Assembly (NCBI GenBank): GCA_022925895.1
Contig: JAKSYS010000670.1
Coordinates: 1-33,813 of the forward strand
Direction: 5' to 3'
From: Fragilaria crotonensis
Taxonomy: Eukaryota; Bacillariophyta; Fragilariophyceae; Fragilariales; Fragilariaceae
Length of the DNA stretch: 33,813 bases
The notes beneath the pieces were generated by a model. That model saw only the letters and a program-made list of their open reading frames with translations, made no database searches and had not been told where the DNA came from. Made by a program: the position numbers and the translations under genes. Every line of letters begins with the position of its first letter. Position 1 is the first letter of the stretch. This document shows positions 21,099 to 32,460 of the stretch, one piece after another.

Positions 21099-21851
21099 TT
21101 AGGACGCTGCGGAGACTTGCCTCTTTTCCAACTTGTCACCACCACCCATGGTTGGCAATTTAAATGAACGGTCGCCAAGCATTTTGTCCAAATCTGCTTG
21201 GAGATTCGCCACGATCCCTTCCGTCGTGCCCACAAAGGCGACAGCAGACCAGGTCCTCAATCGCTTGAAAAAATCACTAGCTTGCTGATACGGATTTCCA
21301 CCACCTCCAAAGTAACTGAAAACAGTTGTAACAAATGATGCTTCACAGAGCTGCCTTTGAAGATCATAGATTTTATAGTGGGATGCCTCGACGTACAAGT
21401 CTTGGAGCACCCCCGCATCTTTCGGTAAGCGAACATACTTCGGTTTGTGGGATAATTTTTCGTGACAGTCCTTCCTAGTGAACGTGGAGTTGTACGCGAT
21501 CCCTTCCATTCTGTTCCTCAGGAACGTTAGGATCACGCCAAAGTGTGTATGATCCCGATCAATGAAAACTGCACCACCGTTAAATTCACTGTTGGCTTCG
21601 GCTCGTGCGACATAGTCAGCAAGCACAGCGTTGGACTGAATTGTACTCCGAAGCGTCAAAAACTCCTTGCCGCCAACATTGAGCTTGACGACACCGTCAC
21701 CAGGTCCGTGCCGCACAAGCGATGTAGCAGGCTCGTCACACTTCACAATGACATTGGATGACGATGCGAAAGGGAATGGTCGACGAGTGGTTACAGCAGA
21801 CGTAGCCTTAGAACGTCGCAATAATAGGAATCCACCGCTCCTGATGCTCAT
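21099..21851 (-). CDS. BTB/T1-domain (KCTD-like) protein
   Basis: The gene encodes 250 aa from the Met at 21849-21851; an upstream in-frame Met at 21911 would give 270 aa. The shorter start is preferred because it opens an Arg/Ser/Thr-rich, acid-free leader (MSIRSGGFLLLRRSK) that resembles a mitochondrial presequence. A T1-type BTB domain follows at about residues 54-145. It starts VVKLNVGGKEFLTLRSTI and has the hallmark VFIDRDHTHFGVILTFLRN. Proteins of this kind often act as oligomeric adaptors for cullin 3, but the partner here is unknown. The C-terminal ~100 residues (with SYFGGGGNPYQQASDFFKRL and GIVANLQADLDKML) are not familiar. The Copia 5' LTR begins about 270 bases upstream of the start, so the promoter lies in or beside the insertion. 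Confidence 0.8.
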   Translation of the reverse strand: MSIRSGGFLLLRRSKATSAVTTRRPFPFASSSNVIVKCDEPATSLVRHGPGDGVVKLNVGGKEFLTLRSTIQSNAVLADYVARAEANSEFNGGAVFIDRDHTHFGVILTFLRNRMEGIAYNSTFTRKDCHEKLSHKPKYVRLPKDAGVLQDLYVEASHYKIYDLQRQLCEASFVTTVFSYFGGGGNPYQQASDFFKRLRTWSAVAFVGTTEGIVANLQADLDKMLGDRSFKLPTMGGGDKLEKRQVSAAS

Positions 21852-22116
21852 CCTGGGGTACGTCGCCTTCAGGAATAGCAGGGTACTAGTACTGCTAAGA
21901 CAATTGTTCATACTCCGAGTTCCGAGTAGTCTCTGAACACTCTCTGGTCAATGCTCGAGCTAGTGTGATAGTGTGATCAAGAAGATACGGAATGTCTTTC
22001 CCTCACAAGCAAGATTTGGTTTGGGTTGTCACAGGAATCAAAGGTATACAGTATCACGCAAGCACGCGGTACCAGTACACAGTACACGTACCCTGGAACC
22101 CTGGTAAGGCTGCGTA

Positions 22117-22121
22117 CTCTT
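22117..22121. repeat. Left 5 bp target-site duplication of the Copia element
   Basis: CTCTT directly precedes the 5' LTR and is repeated at 33798-33802 directly after the 3' LTR. Confidence 0.9.
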
Positions 22122-22720
22122 TGTTAGAGATCTACTGTCACTCTGTCACACTGTCACTCGTAATTACTGTAAGGTTAAATACCATACGGTAATACGGTAG
22201 ACAGTCCTTTATTTTCCTTCGTCTGTCCGTGACTCGTGCCATTAGTTCTGCGAATCAGAACTCTGGATCCCGCGACCACACAAGGAATTTAAATCATGTT
22301 GCCCTGAGTTTCCCTAAGTATTCAAATCTGTTATGTTGTCAATTTTATTGACAACACAACTTTTACTATGGGATTCATAACTCAAACACCACTCAACAAG
22401 TGGGATTAAAGCAACATAACTTTTGTGAGACTCCAACTAATATTGGAGATCTCACTTTCATTTTTCATCTACATTTTAACTTATAATTTCCACAAACCAA
22501 AAACAGTAAAGGCCTTTACTACTTAGTTCTACATCTTCTACATATTTGTAACAACAAATCTACCATCATGGTCCACATCTTCAGGACTCCTACGCCCAAA
22601 GCTGGACGATCCGTCACGTTCGCTTCCTCTCCGTCAAGTCCGACGGCAGACTTCTAGGTCCTACTAACCTTAAGTCTACCGTCGGCCAGTACTCGCGTAC
22701 CGATCACACGAATACTGTCA
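22122..22720 (+). repeat. 5' LTR, 599 bp
   Basis: Near-identical to 33208-33797. It carries three TGTCAC words at 8 bp spacing (22136, 22144, 22152) and a 10 bp-arm hairpin at 22334-22356 (TGTTGTCAAT). An ATG at 22568 opens a frame that, in the 3' LTR version, runs through the LTR end. In this copy a missing C near 22630 closes it with TAG at 22655-22657. Confidence 0.95.
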
Positions 22721-25700
22721 TGGTTGCTCGCCTCGTACCACCGGTCCAAGGCTCTACCGTCGAGGAAAAATACTCGACCAATGTCTCCGATCATTGGTCG
22801 AATCTACCTACGGCCGTTAAGAACCTACGCTTAACTGCTATTAATTTCCCTCGCCTTTTGGATTCGCCAGCAACGGATTTAAACTCACCCTTGAAGGCAA
22901 CAGAACTTTTTAAGTCCACCATGCAGAACTTACCTCCGCCCTCCCTTGCCCCTCGCGCCTCTAGGTCCGCCTCCAAAGGCGCTAACCCTGACGCGTTCGA
23001 CGCTAACGTCGACTACCCCGCCGAACTCGGCGCATCTCCTGTCCCTCCTGACACGCCCACCCATCCCGCCCTCTACAAAGGTGCCCTAGCCTATGGATCT
23101 CCGAAGAAATCCAAGCTCCCCTCCCGTGTCCGTTACATCCCTTCTCCAACCACTACCCCTGATGACGATCAGGACCTCCCAAACAACAAGAAGAAGAGGC
23201 ACCTCTGAGAAAGGTCCCGCCTATTTTGACGTCTGCAAGTTAACCTCCGACGACATCGATGATATTATTGAAGAGGATCGCAACCTCCACCCCGACGAGC
23301 GCAAGCAGCAGGCTTTTGCAGCTCCACCACAGCAGGACACTAAAGTTAGCCACAGGGCTACTTCTACCACCAAGAAGGCTGCAAAGATGCAGACCACTAC
23401 AACCACAACTACCATGGACAACTACTACAACAAAATGGGCGAAACTACAAACAAAAACGGTCCAACTACCTTACCTGCTGCATCTACCAATGTTATGAGC
23501 AATAACATTGGACCTACTGATGTTTTACTACAGAGGAGCACACTACTACCGCCGCCAAGCGCCGCACTAACCCGAAGACACAACGTAATCGATCTCACCG
23601 ATGATACAAACGACTTGAAAACGCCCCAGAAAGCTCCAAATTCGCCTCCCACGCTCACCTACAAGTCCAGAGCCAACACTCCAAGCATTCCAACCGCAAA
23701 AGTTACCACCTTGACCAACTTTGCCCAACCTGCTCACAATCCAATTTTTCAAGCTCCCGGGTGCATGAATCCATCTGGCTTCACCACCCTTCAGAAGACA
23801 TGCAAAGATCTCCATGACTGTCTCTTTGCTCATCTCTTTAACCTCCCATTCCATCCTTCACCATCAAGGTATCAGCCTCCCCCAGCCAGAAAGCAATGCC
23901 AGGGAGAATCCAAAGAACCTCCCACACTCATCCACCCCAGTCATCCTGGCCTGGAGTCAGAAATCGCCACTTTTACCCACAGAATTGCTTCCTTCGGTTA
24001 TGCTCCAACCCTCACTGAGTTTACTGGCTTTCTACAGCATCATGAGGACCTTGAAGACCTTGTCATAATTGCCATCAAGATGACTGGAGATGAACAGTTG
24101 ATGCCCATTCTTGATTTGCTCATCCTCGTTCGCAGCGTAATCGGGCAACGAAACTCACACTCCGTGCCGCCAGCACACCGTATGGTCGACATCCTGGCCA
24201 AATTTGAGCGAATTCCGACAGATGGTTCTCGAGAAATGACTGTTCAAAATTTTCCCTCGCCCCCGCGCGTATTGGTGGACGTCGACAACTCTGCAGCCTC
24301 GCGAACGCAAACTATGACGTGTCATGACCGCAGTGCTGAACTCGGGACTCGTAATTTTTGTGCCGAAACTCCAGATTCCGTCCAAACTCCCTTCGCGTCA
24401 GCGCCACAGTCCCCCGACAACCGCCGTATTTACAGTCCGTGTTATCCCGAGACACCGTCCCCGCGTCCCAACTTCAATGACCATTCTGCCGATGACGCAT
24501 CCACTCGACCATTTTCCCAGCCCGCTTCGCCTACCGATGACTCGTTTGATATTGACCCTTTTGTCCACTTTGCACCACGCGGCCCCCTAACTGCTGAAGA
24601 AAAGGCCTTGGAATCGTACTGTGATGATGATGATACTGTCGAGTTTACTGTCGTGGACGGTACGGCGATCCAATCCAGTCCACCCCAGTGTGCCTACAGA
24701 GCCCACAATCCCACTGATCCCAGCCTTTCCTCCACTTCCTTGAGTGTCCAGCATCCTGTTCCTATCAAATTGGAAGATTTACCCCTCTTCCCTGACCCTG
24801 ATTGTGCTGATGTTGGTGAAAATTATTACTCCCCCAGTGATAATTCACCAACTAAGCCATCTGTTAACTTTTACCCTGCTTCTGACCCTGTTCCTGACCC
24901 TGAAGTCTTACCAGAAGTTGAAATCATGCCAGAACCCATGATCATTGAAAGCATTGAAGAGGAATTTGTGGAAGAAACAGCAACTAACCCAATTTTGGAA
25001 GCACTAAATGAGCTACCCAAAGCAGCAACTCAACAACCAGTCCGGATGCTACCCCCACTTTTTCCTGAACCGCCCCTAAGGCATTTGAATCCTCTTGCCC
25101 CAGTTCACCAACGCCCTTATGCAATGTTCCAGGACCCAGCTCACCATCCATCATCGGCCTTGATGTTCTCAGAAGCTACGCTGGACGACCCACTGAACGG
25201 TACCATCCATCTACGCGACCTACCGCTTTGCATCGAAATCAGCACCACTATCGCAGCTTTCTGTCTCAACTTTCTCGCCGCTCCACCGGAAGTTCATCAC
25301 ATTCGCGACATCACGTCATCCGACATGAAGCCTATATCGCGCCACATCACTCTCAGACATCAGATGCCAAGTCCTAACTCCCCTCGGTATTCCCGCGACG
25401 ACAAGTTCTACCTACTCGGCATGATTCACACTCTGAACCGTGCTACCAACTTGCTAACCCAGCATTTCACCGACGAACAACGCTCCCTTTTGACCTTCGG
25501 CATCCCGGATAAGTACTACGACATCACCCGCGACTTCTACGAAAACCCTCCCCACTGCCCGATGGAAACGCAATGTGCTGTCGGACTCATCTACGCGCTC
25601 CGACTCTACTACATAACCCACCACCGCCACAGCACATACCACCGACACGGATTTCGTCAACACGACCTCTACCCGAAACACTTGTTCCAGATCGCCAAAG

Positions 25701-28120
25701 ATATCAAGTCTACCGCTGCCGCTCTAAGTTTGTTCCTGATACCACTACTTTTCGGACGCTCCCCGCTTTGCTAACCATGCCTTCTTTGAAGCCGATCTTT
25801 TCCTGCCTTTGCATTCCTTATCGCGGATTGAAACGCTATCGGAAAATGTTTCGCGTGGACTTGAATTTCGCGCGCGAATCCCTATCTTGTCGCATACACG
25901 AATTCTTTTCGATTGGACGACGAACAACGATCGATTGCCTTACGAACTGCCCAGACAATCATCCGCCTTGCCTTATTCGAACATGGTCTCATTAATCGCA
26001 AGACGCGACGACGATCGAGGGAACCAGAATTATCCAACAACCGCTTCCATATTGGCAACCTTCCACCTGCAGATCTATTCTTGTCCAACTTTGCAACCTG
26101 CTTCCCCATGATTACCAGGCCCTCCCTTGTTCAATTGGATCTTGATGATGTCAATGATGACACACTTGCAATCAACTATGTGGTCTGCCAACCTCTGGAC
26201 TTCCTCCAACTGTTTACCCTGCAACCAACTGAAGCAAATGAGGAAACCTACTACATGGATGTCTACTCTGACCTCACTCCAGTCCCTACCAACGGCATCA
26301 ACTTCTCGATTGACTTCCTTCCGCACTTCGAGTATATCCTCTACCGAGTTGCGCAACTTGTGAATCCAAAGGACCCGACCGGCATTCTCCCAGGAACCAT
26401 CCTCCTCCCCACGTTATCATGTTCCAAGGCTCCCACTTGCGTCCAACTCCTACTCTAATGGTTCATCAACTGAGATTGCTAAACCTACAGCAAGAGCAGG
26501 AATCTTCCCCACCACTTTCAACCATGATCAACAACCAATCATCAGCAACAGAGATGGAGAACCCTACAACAGATTGTCAGTCCAAGCTTTGTTCAAAGCC
26601 CAACTTGCCAAACCAATTCTTTCCTATCACATTGGCGACCCGACTGGATTCCAATCAGCGCCGCTAACCTGCGTCGCCACCCTGATTCCAGTAAGTATCA
26701 CGTCGCTCGCGATCCCAAAACGGTCCCCTTTTCCTTGGCTATTCGCATGATACCAGTTTTCACAACTGGTCCACTTGAGGAATCAATCTATCAAGCCTGG
26801 GCATTGCCACATCTCATTGATGCCCTCCGTGACCCTGAGATCCAACTTTTCAACAATCATCTTTCTTATTATTACAATGAGAAAGAGTCTCATCCTGAGT
26901 TTCCATTCATTGATCAAATGGGACCTGATTCACCCTTTTCAGCCAATGGCTACAATGGTGAGTCTAGTCTACAATGTCTGTCTTATCCTGGTTGTTATGC
27001 TGGTTACTTACCTTTTTCTATCTGTGATAGCCTAGGCTGTCCCAATCAGATGGAATTAGTTACAAGTAACAACATAATTACCTTCCAACAGGATAAAACT
27101 ACATTTTCTGGACCACATTTCGCATGTCTTGCCGTAAAACTCGCCGTTCCGCTTTATTTTCCGATCCGACTCGAACCCCGGACCCCAGCACGAAATTTCT
27201 GCACAAAACGACCCACAAAACGAAAATCTTGCAGAAACGAACCTGAAACTACAGTTTTCACGCACGATGAACCTGACAGCGAAATTTACACACAAACTGA
27301 CACTACCAGCGAAAATCCAACACAAAACGACGCGCACAGCACGGAAACTCAATCCCAACAGCTAATTTCCGACGCGGAAACTACATACGACGAACACGCA
27401 CAAGAAACTCAACAACTGCCCGGAACTCAACCAAATCTCGCATTTTTACCACCAAACTCGCCCGAAACAAGTAGTTCACACACCGAAACACCCTCTAACT
27501 CGCCTCCAACTGCGAAATCAACAACTGGACCTCTAAAACGCTTCTCCGATGCATTTTCAGGCATCCTCACGCCGAAAAACGTAAAATTACCTCACGATCC
27601 GGCCACAACCGACTCGAACCCACAACCTCCGATTTCAACAACATTTTCGACGACGCCCAAAATTATACCTTCCAAAAACTTACCACCCCGAATTCGAACC
27701 TCAACCACCAAATCCATCACAAAATCTTTCGCAACCCCAAACTCAACAAAGCAAAATTATTCAACCCCCAATACGAAACCTACCAAATCTACACAAAAAC
27801 GGCCAATTCTGAAATGATCACCAAACTCCCCAGAAAATCAAAAACTCGCTTCCGCGCCCAACTCCGCGCCAGGCGACCCATGCCACTTTGCATACCCACC
27901 AACTGTCGACACCTTCTTTGACGACGACACCGATCATGATTCAGAGCAAGACCCAAAACACATCCAGCACACATCACCTGATGCACTCACATCCTCCACG
28001 CGACCGACTTCACTTACCCCCAATTGAAGACCTAACCAAGACGCTCTTGAAGTACGCCAAAATGCAAACCTTCGCAAATTGGCTTACCCAACCGACCTTC
28101 AACACGCCGCCGCCATTTTA
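22568..28120 (+). pseudogene. Extra N-terminal coding region ahead of gag
   Basis: Open stretches in changing frames cover this region: 22720-23208, 23093-25774 (893 codons), about 25770-25910, 25913-26458, about 26454-26700, and 26735-27817 followed by an in-frame TGA at 27815. They read as one long protein, probably continuous with gag. The first third is Pro/Thr/Ser-rich with acidic patches (TSDDIDDIIEEDRNLHPDE) and a VIDLTDD motif at 23585-23605. The middle part (about 25170-26700) looks globular, e.g. FYLLGMIHTLNRATNLLTQH and LAINYVVCQPLDFLQLF. The last part is Thr/Pro/Ser-rich with basic patches. I recognise no known domain. Its size and position are not normal for copia. Confidence 0.6.
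22721..22739 (+). other. Candidate primer-binding site
   Basis: TGGTTGCTCGCC starts directly at the LTR end, as expected for pairing with a tRNA 3' CCA end. The matching tRNA was not identified, so this is positional evidence only. Confidence 0.4.
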
Positions 28121-29345
28121 ACACCTTCATCGACAACCTTCGAATTGTTTGCAACATTTCCCCGTGGACGCGCCAAGTCTTTGATCTTTGGCCACAACAA
28201 GTCTCTTATTCACACCCATTTGTTGGCACCGCACTTTACAACCTGATCTTTACAAACGTCTGCGACCCTTGCCAAAAACACATCATTGATGGCCCACCAG
28301 ACGCCCGCACCGCGATTCTTACTCTACGACGCCATTGCGCACCGCTAACTCCTGAGCGAACTCGCGAAGCCTTTTGTTCCATCAAACAACCACATCATGA
28401 AGTCGCCACCTCTTACCTTAACCGCATCCGCATCCTTACGCGCGACTGCTATCATGCTGGAATCCCCAACACCGACGCCGAACTCATCAAACGCACCGTT
28501 CGTGGTGGAAGCAATCACTCCTTTTACGCCGCATCTTATCAACGCTTCGACGCCGATATCCGTCGAGCTGAACTAAACGACGAAGCTCTGCCACCATTCG
28601 CCGAACTTGAGAGCCATCTCCTCAACATTGACGAATCCCGTGGTCTCACACTACCGTCTCAGAATCAACGCAACTACAATCAGCACGCACATTCTACCCG
28701 TCAACAATCTCACCATTTTCAATCGCGCCACCCCCAAACTACCCATCGTGTTTTCACACAACGTCAACAACAAGCTTTCAGCTCCATCCTTCGCCCATAT
28801 TCAAACCCTAATGGCAACAATCAAAACCGAAGTCATCCACCAAGACCACCGCAAAACCATTCGCGCCCGTTCCGACCACCTACAACTCCTTCGCGACCAC
28901 CCTTCAACAATCCAAATCAACGACGCCCACCACCTCCTTCACCGCGCCCGTCCAACCAACACCAACGAAACAACCGCCCCCCTTTCCGACCAACGTCGAA
29001 TCCAAATCAACGACCATCACCCAATGGATCTAACATCAATCAATCGCGCAACTCTGCATCCAACGCCGCTACCATCGTCTGCAATAACTGCGGACGCCTC
29101 GGCCACTATTCGCGCAACTGTACCAACCCGCGCCAAAACAATCGCGCATCCAACCCGCAACGTTCAACCAACAATGAAAACGCTGCTCCTCGCAATCAAC
29201 AACGTGCTTACTTTGTCACTGACTCTAGTCAAGACTCCCAAAATCATTCAAGATACCATCACCAAGCTTTCAAAGCTTCTTCCTTGATCACCTTGATGAT
29301 CAACCAGACTACATCCCATGGCCCAATCCCAACCTACCTCAGATG
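28120..29345 (+). pseudogene. gag: capsid-like region and zinc knuckle
   Basis: One frame without stops from about 28123 to 29338 that lacks any early ATG, so it must be translated as part of a longer product. The first ~170 codons (RIVCNISPWTRQVFDLWPQQ onward) are capsid-like in position and helix content. A basic Asn/Gln/Pro/Arg-rich linker follows. Then comes a canonical CX2CX4HX4C zinc knuckle (CNNCGRLGHYSRNC) at 29080-29121, the nucleocapsid motif that binds element RNA. A frame change near 29275 separates it from the protease segment. Confidence 0.8.
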
Positions 29346-29870
29346 ACTATCAATCAACCCCTACTTGATAGAGATTATCTTCCAACTGCCAACCATGCTC
29401 CTCCCAACTCTGGAGCCACAGCTTATTTCCTGATGATCCCCAATCACCATACCAAAGATTTGGTCCCCACTCCTGGCAAACTGGCTACCTGACAGTGGTG
29501 CTACCAGCCATTACACACCACTTTTCAGCGACCTCAGTGACGTTGTACCCTGCAGTGTCCCAATCTCCCTAGCTGATGGCAGCACCAAGATGTCTACCCA
29601 CAAAGGCACAACTGAATGTCACTTCACCACTGATGATGGCCTCAAATCCATCCTAGGTCTCACTGATGTCTACTTTGTTGAAGGCCTAAGTCACAGACTA
29701 CTCTCCTGACTGCTCTATCATGCACTCAAAACTTCAGTGTCCTGATCAAGAACAGAGCTACCACCATTCAACTCCCAAATGGCTCCACCTACACTTGGCC
29801 AATTCTCACCAGAGAAGTACCAAACCCACCAAGCCTTTTCAACCACTTCCAACCCCAAAGAACCCTTTGA
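29280..29870 (+). pseudogene. pol: aspartic protease region
   Basis: The active-site motif DSGATSHYT starts at 29491 (GAC 29491-29493), in the same frame as the zinc knuckle; DSGA is typical of copia proteases. The segment continues as SLADGSTKMSTHKGTT and GLTDVYFVEGLSHRLLS up to a TGA at about 29707. It resumes in another frame as FSVLIKNRATTIQLPNGSTY. The catalytic residues are present but the frame is broken on both sides (about 29485 and 29706). Confidence 0.85.
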
Positions 29871-29939
29871 CCTTGACTCTGAACCAGAAGAGCAACACTT
29901 TGATGACACTACAACCCATTGACACTGATCAACGCCGCT

Positions 29940-30800
29940 CAGTCACCGCTTTACCTTTGGAACTGATTTATCGACGACTTGCTTACCGCAATTTTCGAAA
30001 TCTCATGGTTGGATCCCTTCACCAAACATGGAATGATCATGTTCTCACACCTACTGTTGACCACAATTCCTGGCCTCTCCGCATTTCCATCAGTCAAAAC
30101 GCGCCAGAAACAAAACACCTCAACGCCAAGGCACGAACCCTTCCATCGCCTTCATCTTGACCTTATGCGCAATCCTTCCGCTATGGTCTCACCACCAATT
30201 CCAACTACTCAGCCTATCTGTTTATTGTCACAACCCCAGGCAAACTAACAGGTTGGATTGGTCTTCCAACTGAAAGCACAACTTCCATCCTTATTGCTCT
30301 AAAGCAATGGCTTACTGACACAGAACTCCTTGGCACACAATCCGTCCGTTTCATCCGCACTGATGCTGGATCTGCTTTTACATCAACAAAATTCATCTCT
30401 GAATGCACCTCACTTGGTATCAAAGTTGAAGCTGCAGCCCCTGAACATCAAGAAATGAATGGTATTTGTGAAGCAAAATGGCGTGAAGTCCACAACACTG
30501 CCAACATTCTCCTCAACAATGCAAGACTTGGAGGTGCCTTCTTCCATCATGCCCATGCCTATGCAGTTCAAATCCTAAATGTCTGCCCTGCCAAGAATGT
30601 TATTGATCAAGATGGCAACCCAACAACTCCCTATCAATACAGCTTCCAACGCAAGCCTTCCATTGCCAACTTCCGCGTCTTTGGATGTCCTACCTTCTTC
30701 AAACGCTATGAACCAACTTTCCGCAACTCATCACCTACAAGCAACAACTGCAACGAGCCTCTCGCGGCATTTTCCTCGGTTTCCTGACAACTCCGCAGGC
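29940..30800 (+). pseudogene. pol: integrase region
   Basis: The N-terminal zinc-binding segment reads LIYRRLAYRNFRNL (about 29963-30004). Its two His positions appear as Tyr (TAT 29969-29971 and TAC 29984-29986). The catalytic core has Asp in LHLDLM (30159-30161), Asp in IRTDAGSAFTS (30362-30364) and Glu in NGICEAKW (30470-30472), a DD(35)E arrangement with 35 residues between the last two. The downstream RKPSIANFRVFGCPTFFKRY is typical of copia integrases. Frame changes lie near 29870, 30090, 30180 and 30770. Confidence 0.88.
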
Positions 30801-31330
30801 TGGCTAGTCTACTCCCCAGACCAACCCCAAAGCCTCATCATCACCCGCGATGCCTACTTTGATGAAGACTTCAATTCAGCTCTATGTTTTGATTCCAAAC
30901 CCTTTGCTGGAGCCATCCCCATCCGCTCCCATTTCAACCCAAATGGACTTTGCAACACTCCTGAAAACTCTGAACCATCTACTTTTCACCAAACTGGATC
31001 TGCAGCCAACCTTGGCAATCCACCATCAACCTTCATTGATGACACAAATCCACTGCCCTCCCTGACTGCCATCCCTGAATCAACTGATGACAATACTGAT
31101 GAACAACCACCTGCTGGACCATGCCTAACCCAACCCATGCTGACCATATCAATACAGCAATCATCCAACATGGTCCAACACCACCCACACCACATCAAAT
31201 CAACTTTGTCACCCATCAACAACATCATTCCCAACTCCACAAGATGATGACCATCTACTTCCAAGAATGCAATGAAGATCTACCAACCATTGATCCCATT
31301 CACTCTGCCATGATGACAATTGACAACTCT
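30800..31330 (+). pseudogene. pol: linker between integrase and reverse transcriptase
   Basis: The region reads GWLVYSPDQPQSLIITRDAY, the usual end of copia integrase, then a Pro/Ser/Thr/His-rich linker. A frame change near 31130 precedes the reverse-transcriptase frame. Confidence 0.7.
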
Positions 31331-32460
31331 CCCAGCAACAATTCACAAGCCAACCCCCAGGAACCTGTGGACAAATATCTTCCAGAACCTCAGTCTCTCA
31401 AAGCTGTTCTCAAACTTGATGATAATGTCCGCAATGCTTGGCTACATGCAATCAAAATGGAAATCAAGAACCTCATTGACCATGATACCTTCATCCTTGG
31501 ACAAACCCCACACAAAGATGAACTCATTATCCCAGTCAAACTTGTGCTCAAAGCGAAACAAACTGCATCTGGAAAACTTGACAAACTAAAAGCTCGCCTT
31601 GTCGCCCGTGGCGACCTGGAGAAACGTCTCCTGAAAAGAGTTAAAGCCATCAACCAACAACGACTCCTCGAACAACGTCAAGAAATTGCTGAATCTGCTA
31701 CCTCTTCACCTGGCACTCCAAAACCTATACCTGTTGAACCACTCATGTATGAAGACACCTGGTCACCCTGTGCATCTGCAAGAGGGGTCAAGCTATTCAT
31801 TGCAACCATCTGTGCATCCAGAAGAAGTGTCAAGAGTGCTGACTTCATTGGTGCCTACCTCCAAGCCAAAGTTATTGGTCGCCACTTCGTGAAACTGCCA
31901 TTGGAATACGCCTATCACTTCCCTGAATACGCTAAATTCTTTGGCTCCCCAATGTTACTGAACAAAGGAATCTACGGTCTGTCTACTCCGGCAAATATTG
32001 GAACATTGAATTTTCGGAATGGCTCTATTCCCAAGGCTTCATTCAGTCTCCTTCCGAACCGTCCTATTTTGTCCGATACGACAAACACAATCAATGGCTC
32101 CGCCTACTATTTTCGTCGACGATATGCTCTACGCTGGAAGCAACGATTCCATCGAAAAACAATTTGAAGATTCCGTCCGCAATCGCTTTGATGTCAAATT
32201 CCTCGGCCCTGCGCAATGGTTCCTACAAATGCGTATCCACAAACATTCCGACTCAAGCTACACCCTCGACCAGCACCGCTATGTTTTGAATACTCTTCAA
32301 CGATACGATCCAAACTCCGAATTCCCAGAACGAGATACTCCCTTCCTCCCGATTATACTTTCAGCAAGGATAACCGCCCGTAACCGCCTCCGACCTGACT
32401 CGTCGAACAAAAGCAACAACGCCTTCCGTTCCGCTCTGCTGTCTGCACTCTCCTCTACCT
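31330..32460 (+). pseudogene. pol: reverse transcriptase
   Basis: Copia-type blocks appear in order. LHAIKMEIKNLIDHDTFIL corresponds to the WxxAxxxE opening. KLDKLKARLVARGDLEKR follows, then TWSPCASARGVKLFIATICA and KSADFIGAYLQAKV with the first catalytic Asp. LNKGIYGLS comes next and FVDDMLYAGS (FVDD at 32112-32123) holds the Asp pair. Frame changes lie near 31985, 32110 and 32345. All expected active-site residues can be read, so the damage is in frame rather than in the catalytic positions. Confidence 0.92.

Noticed and set aside
28607-29287. 226-codon plus-strand frame in the gag region
   Set aside because: It is in a different frame from the zinc knuckle and capsid-like sequence, is Thr/Ile/Arg-rich, and is a shadow of gag.
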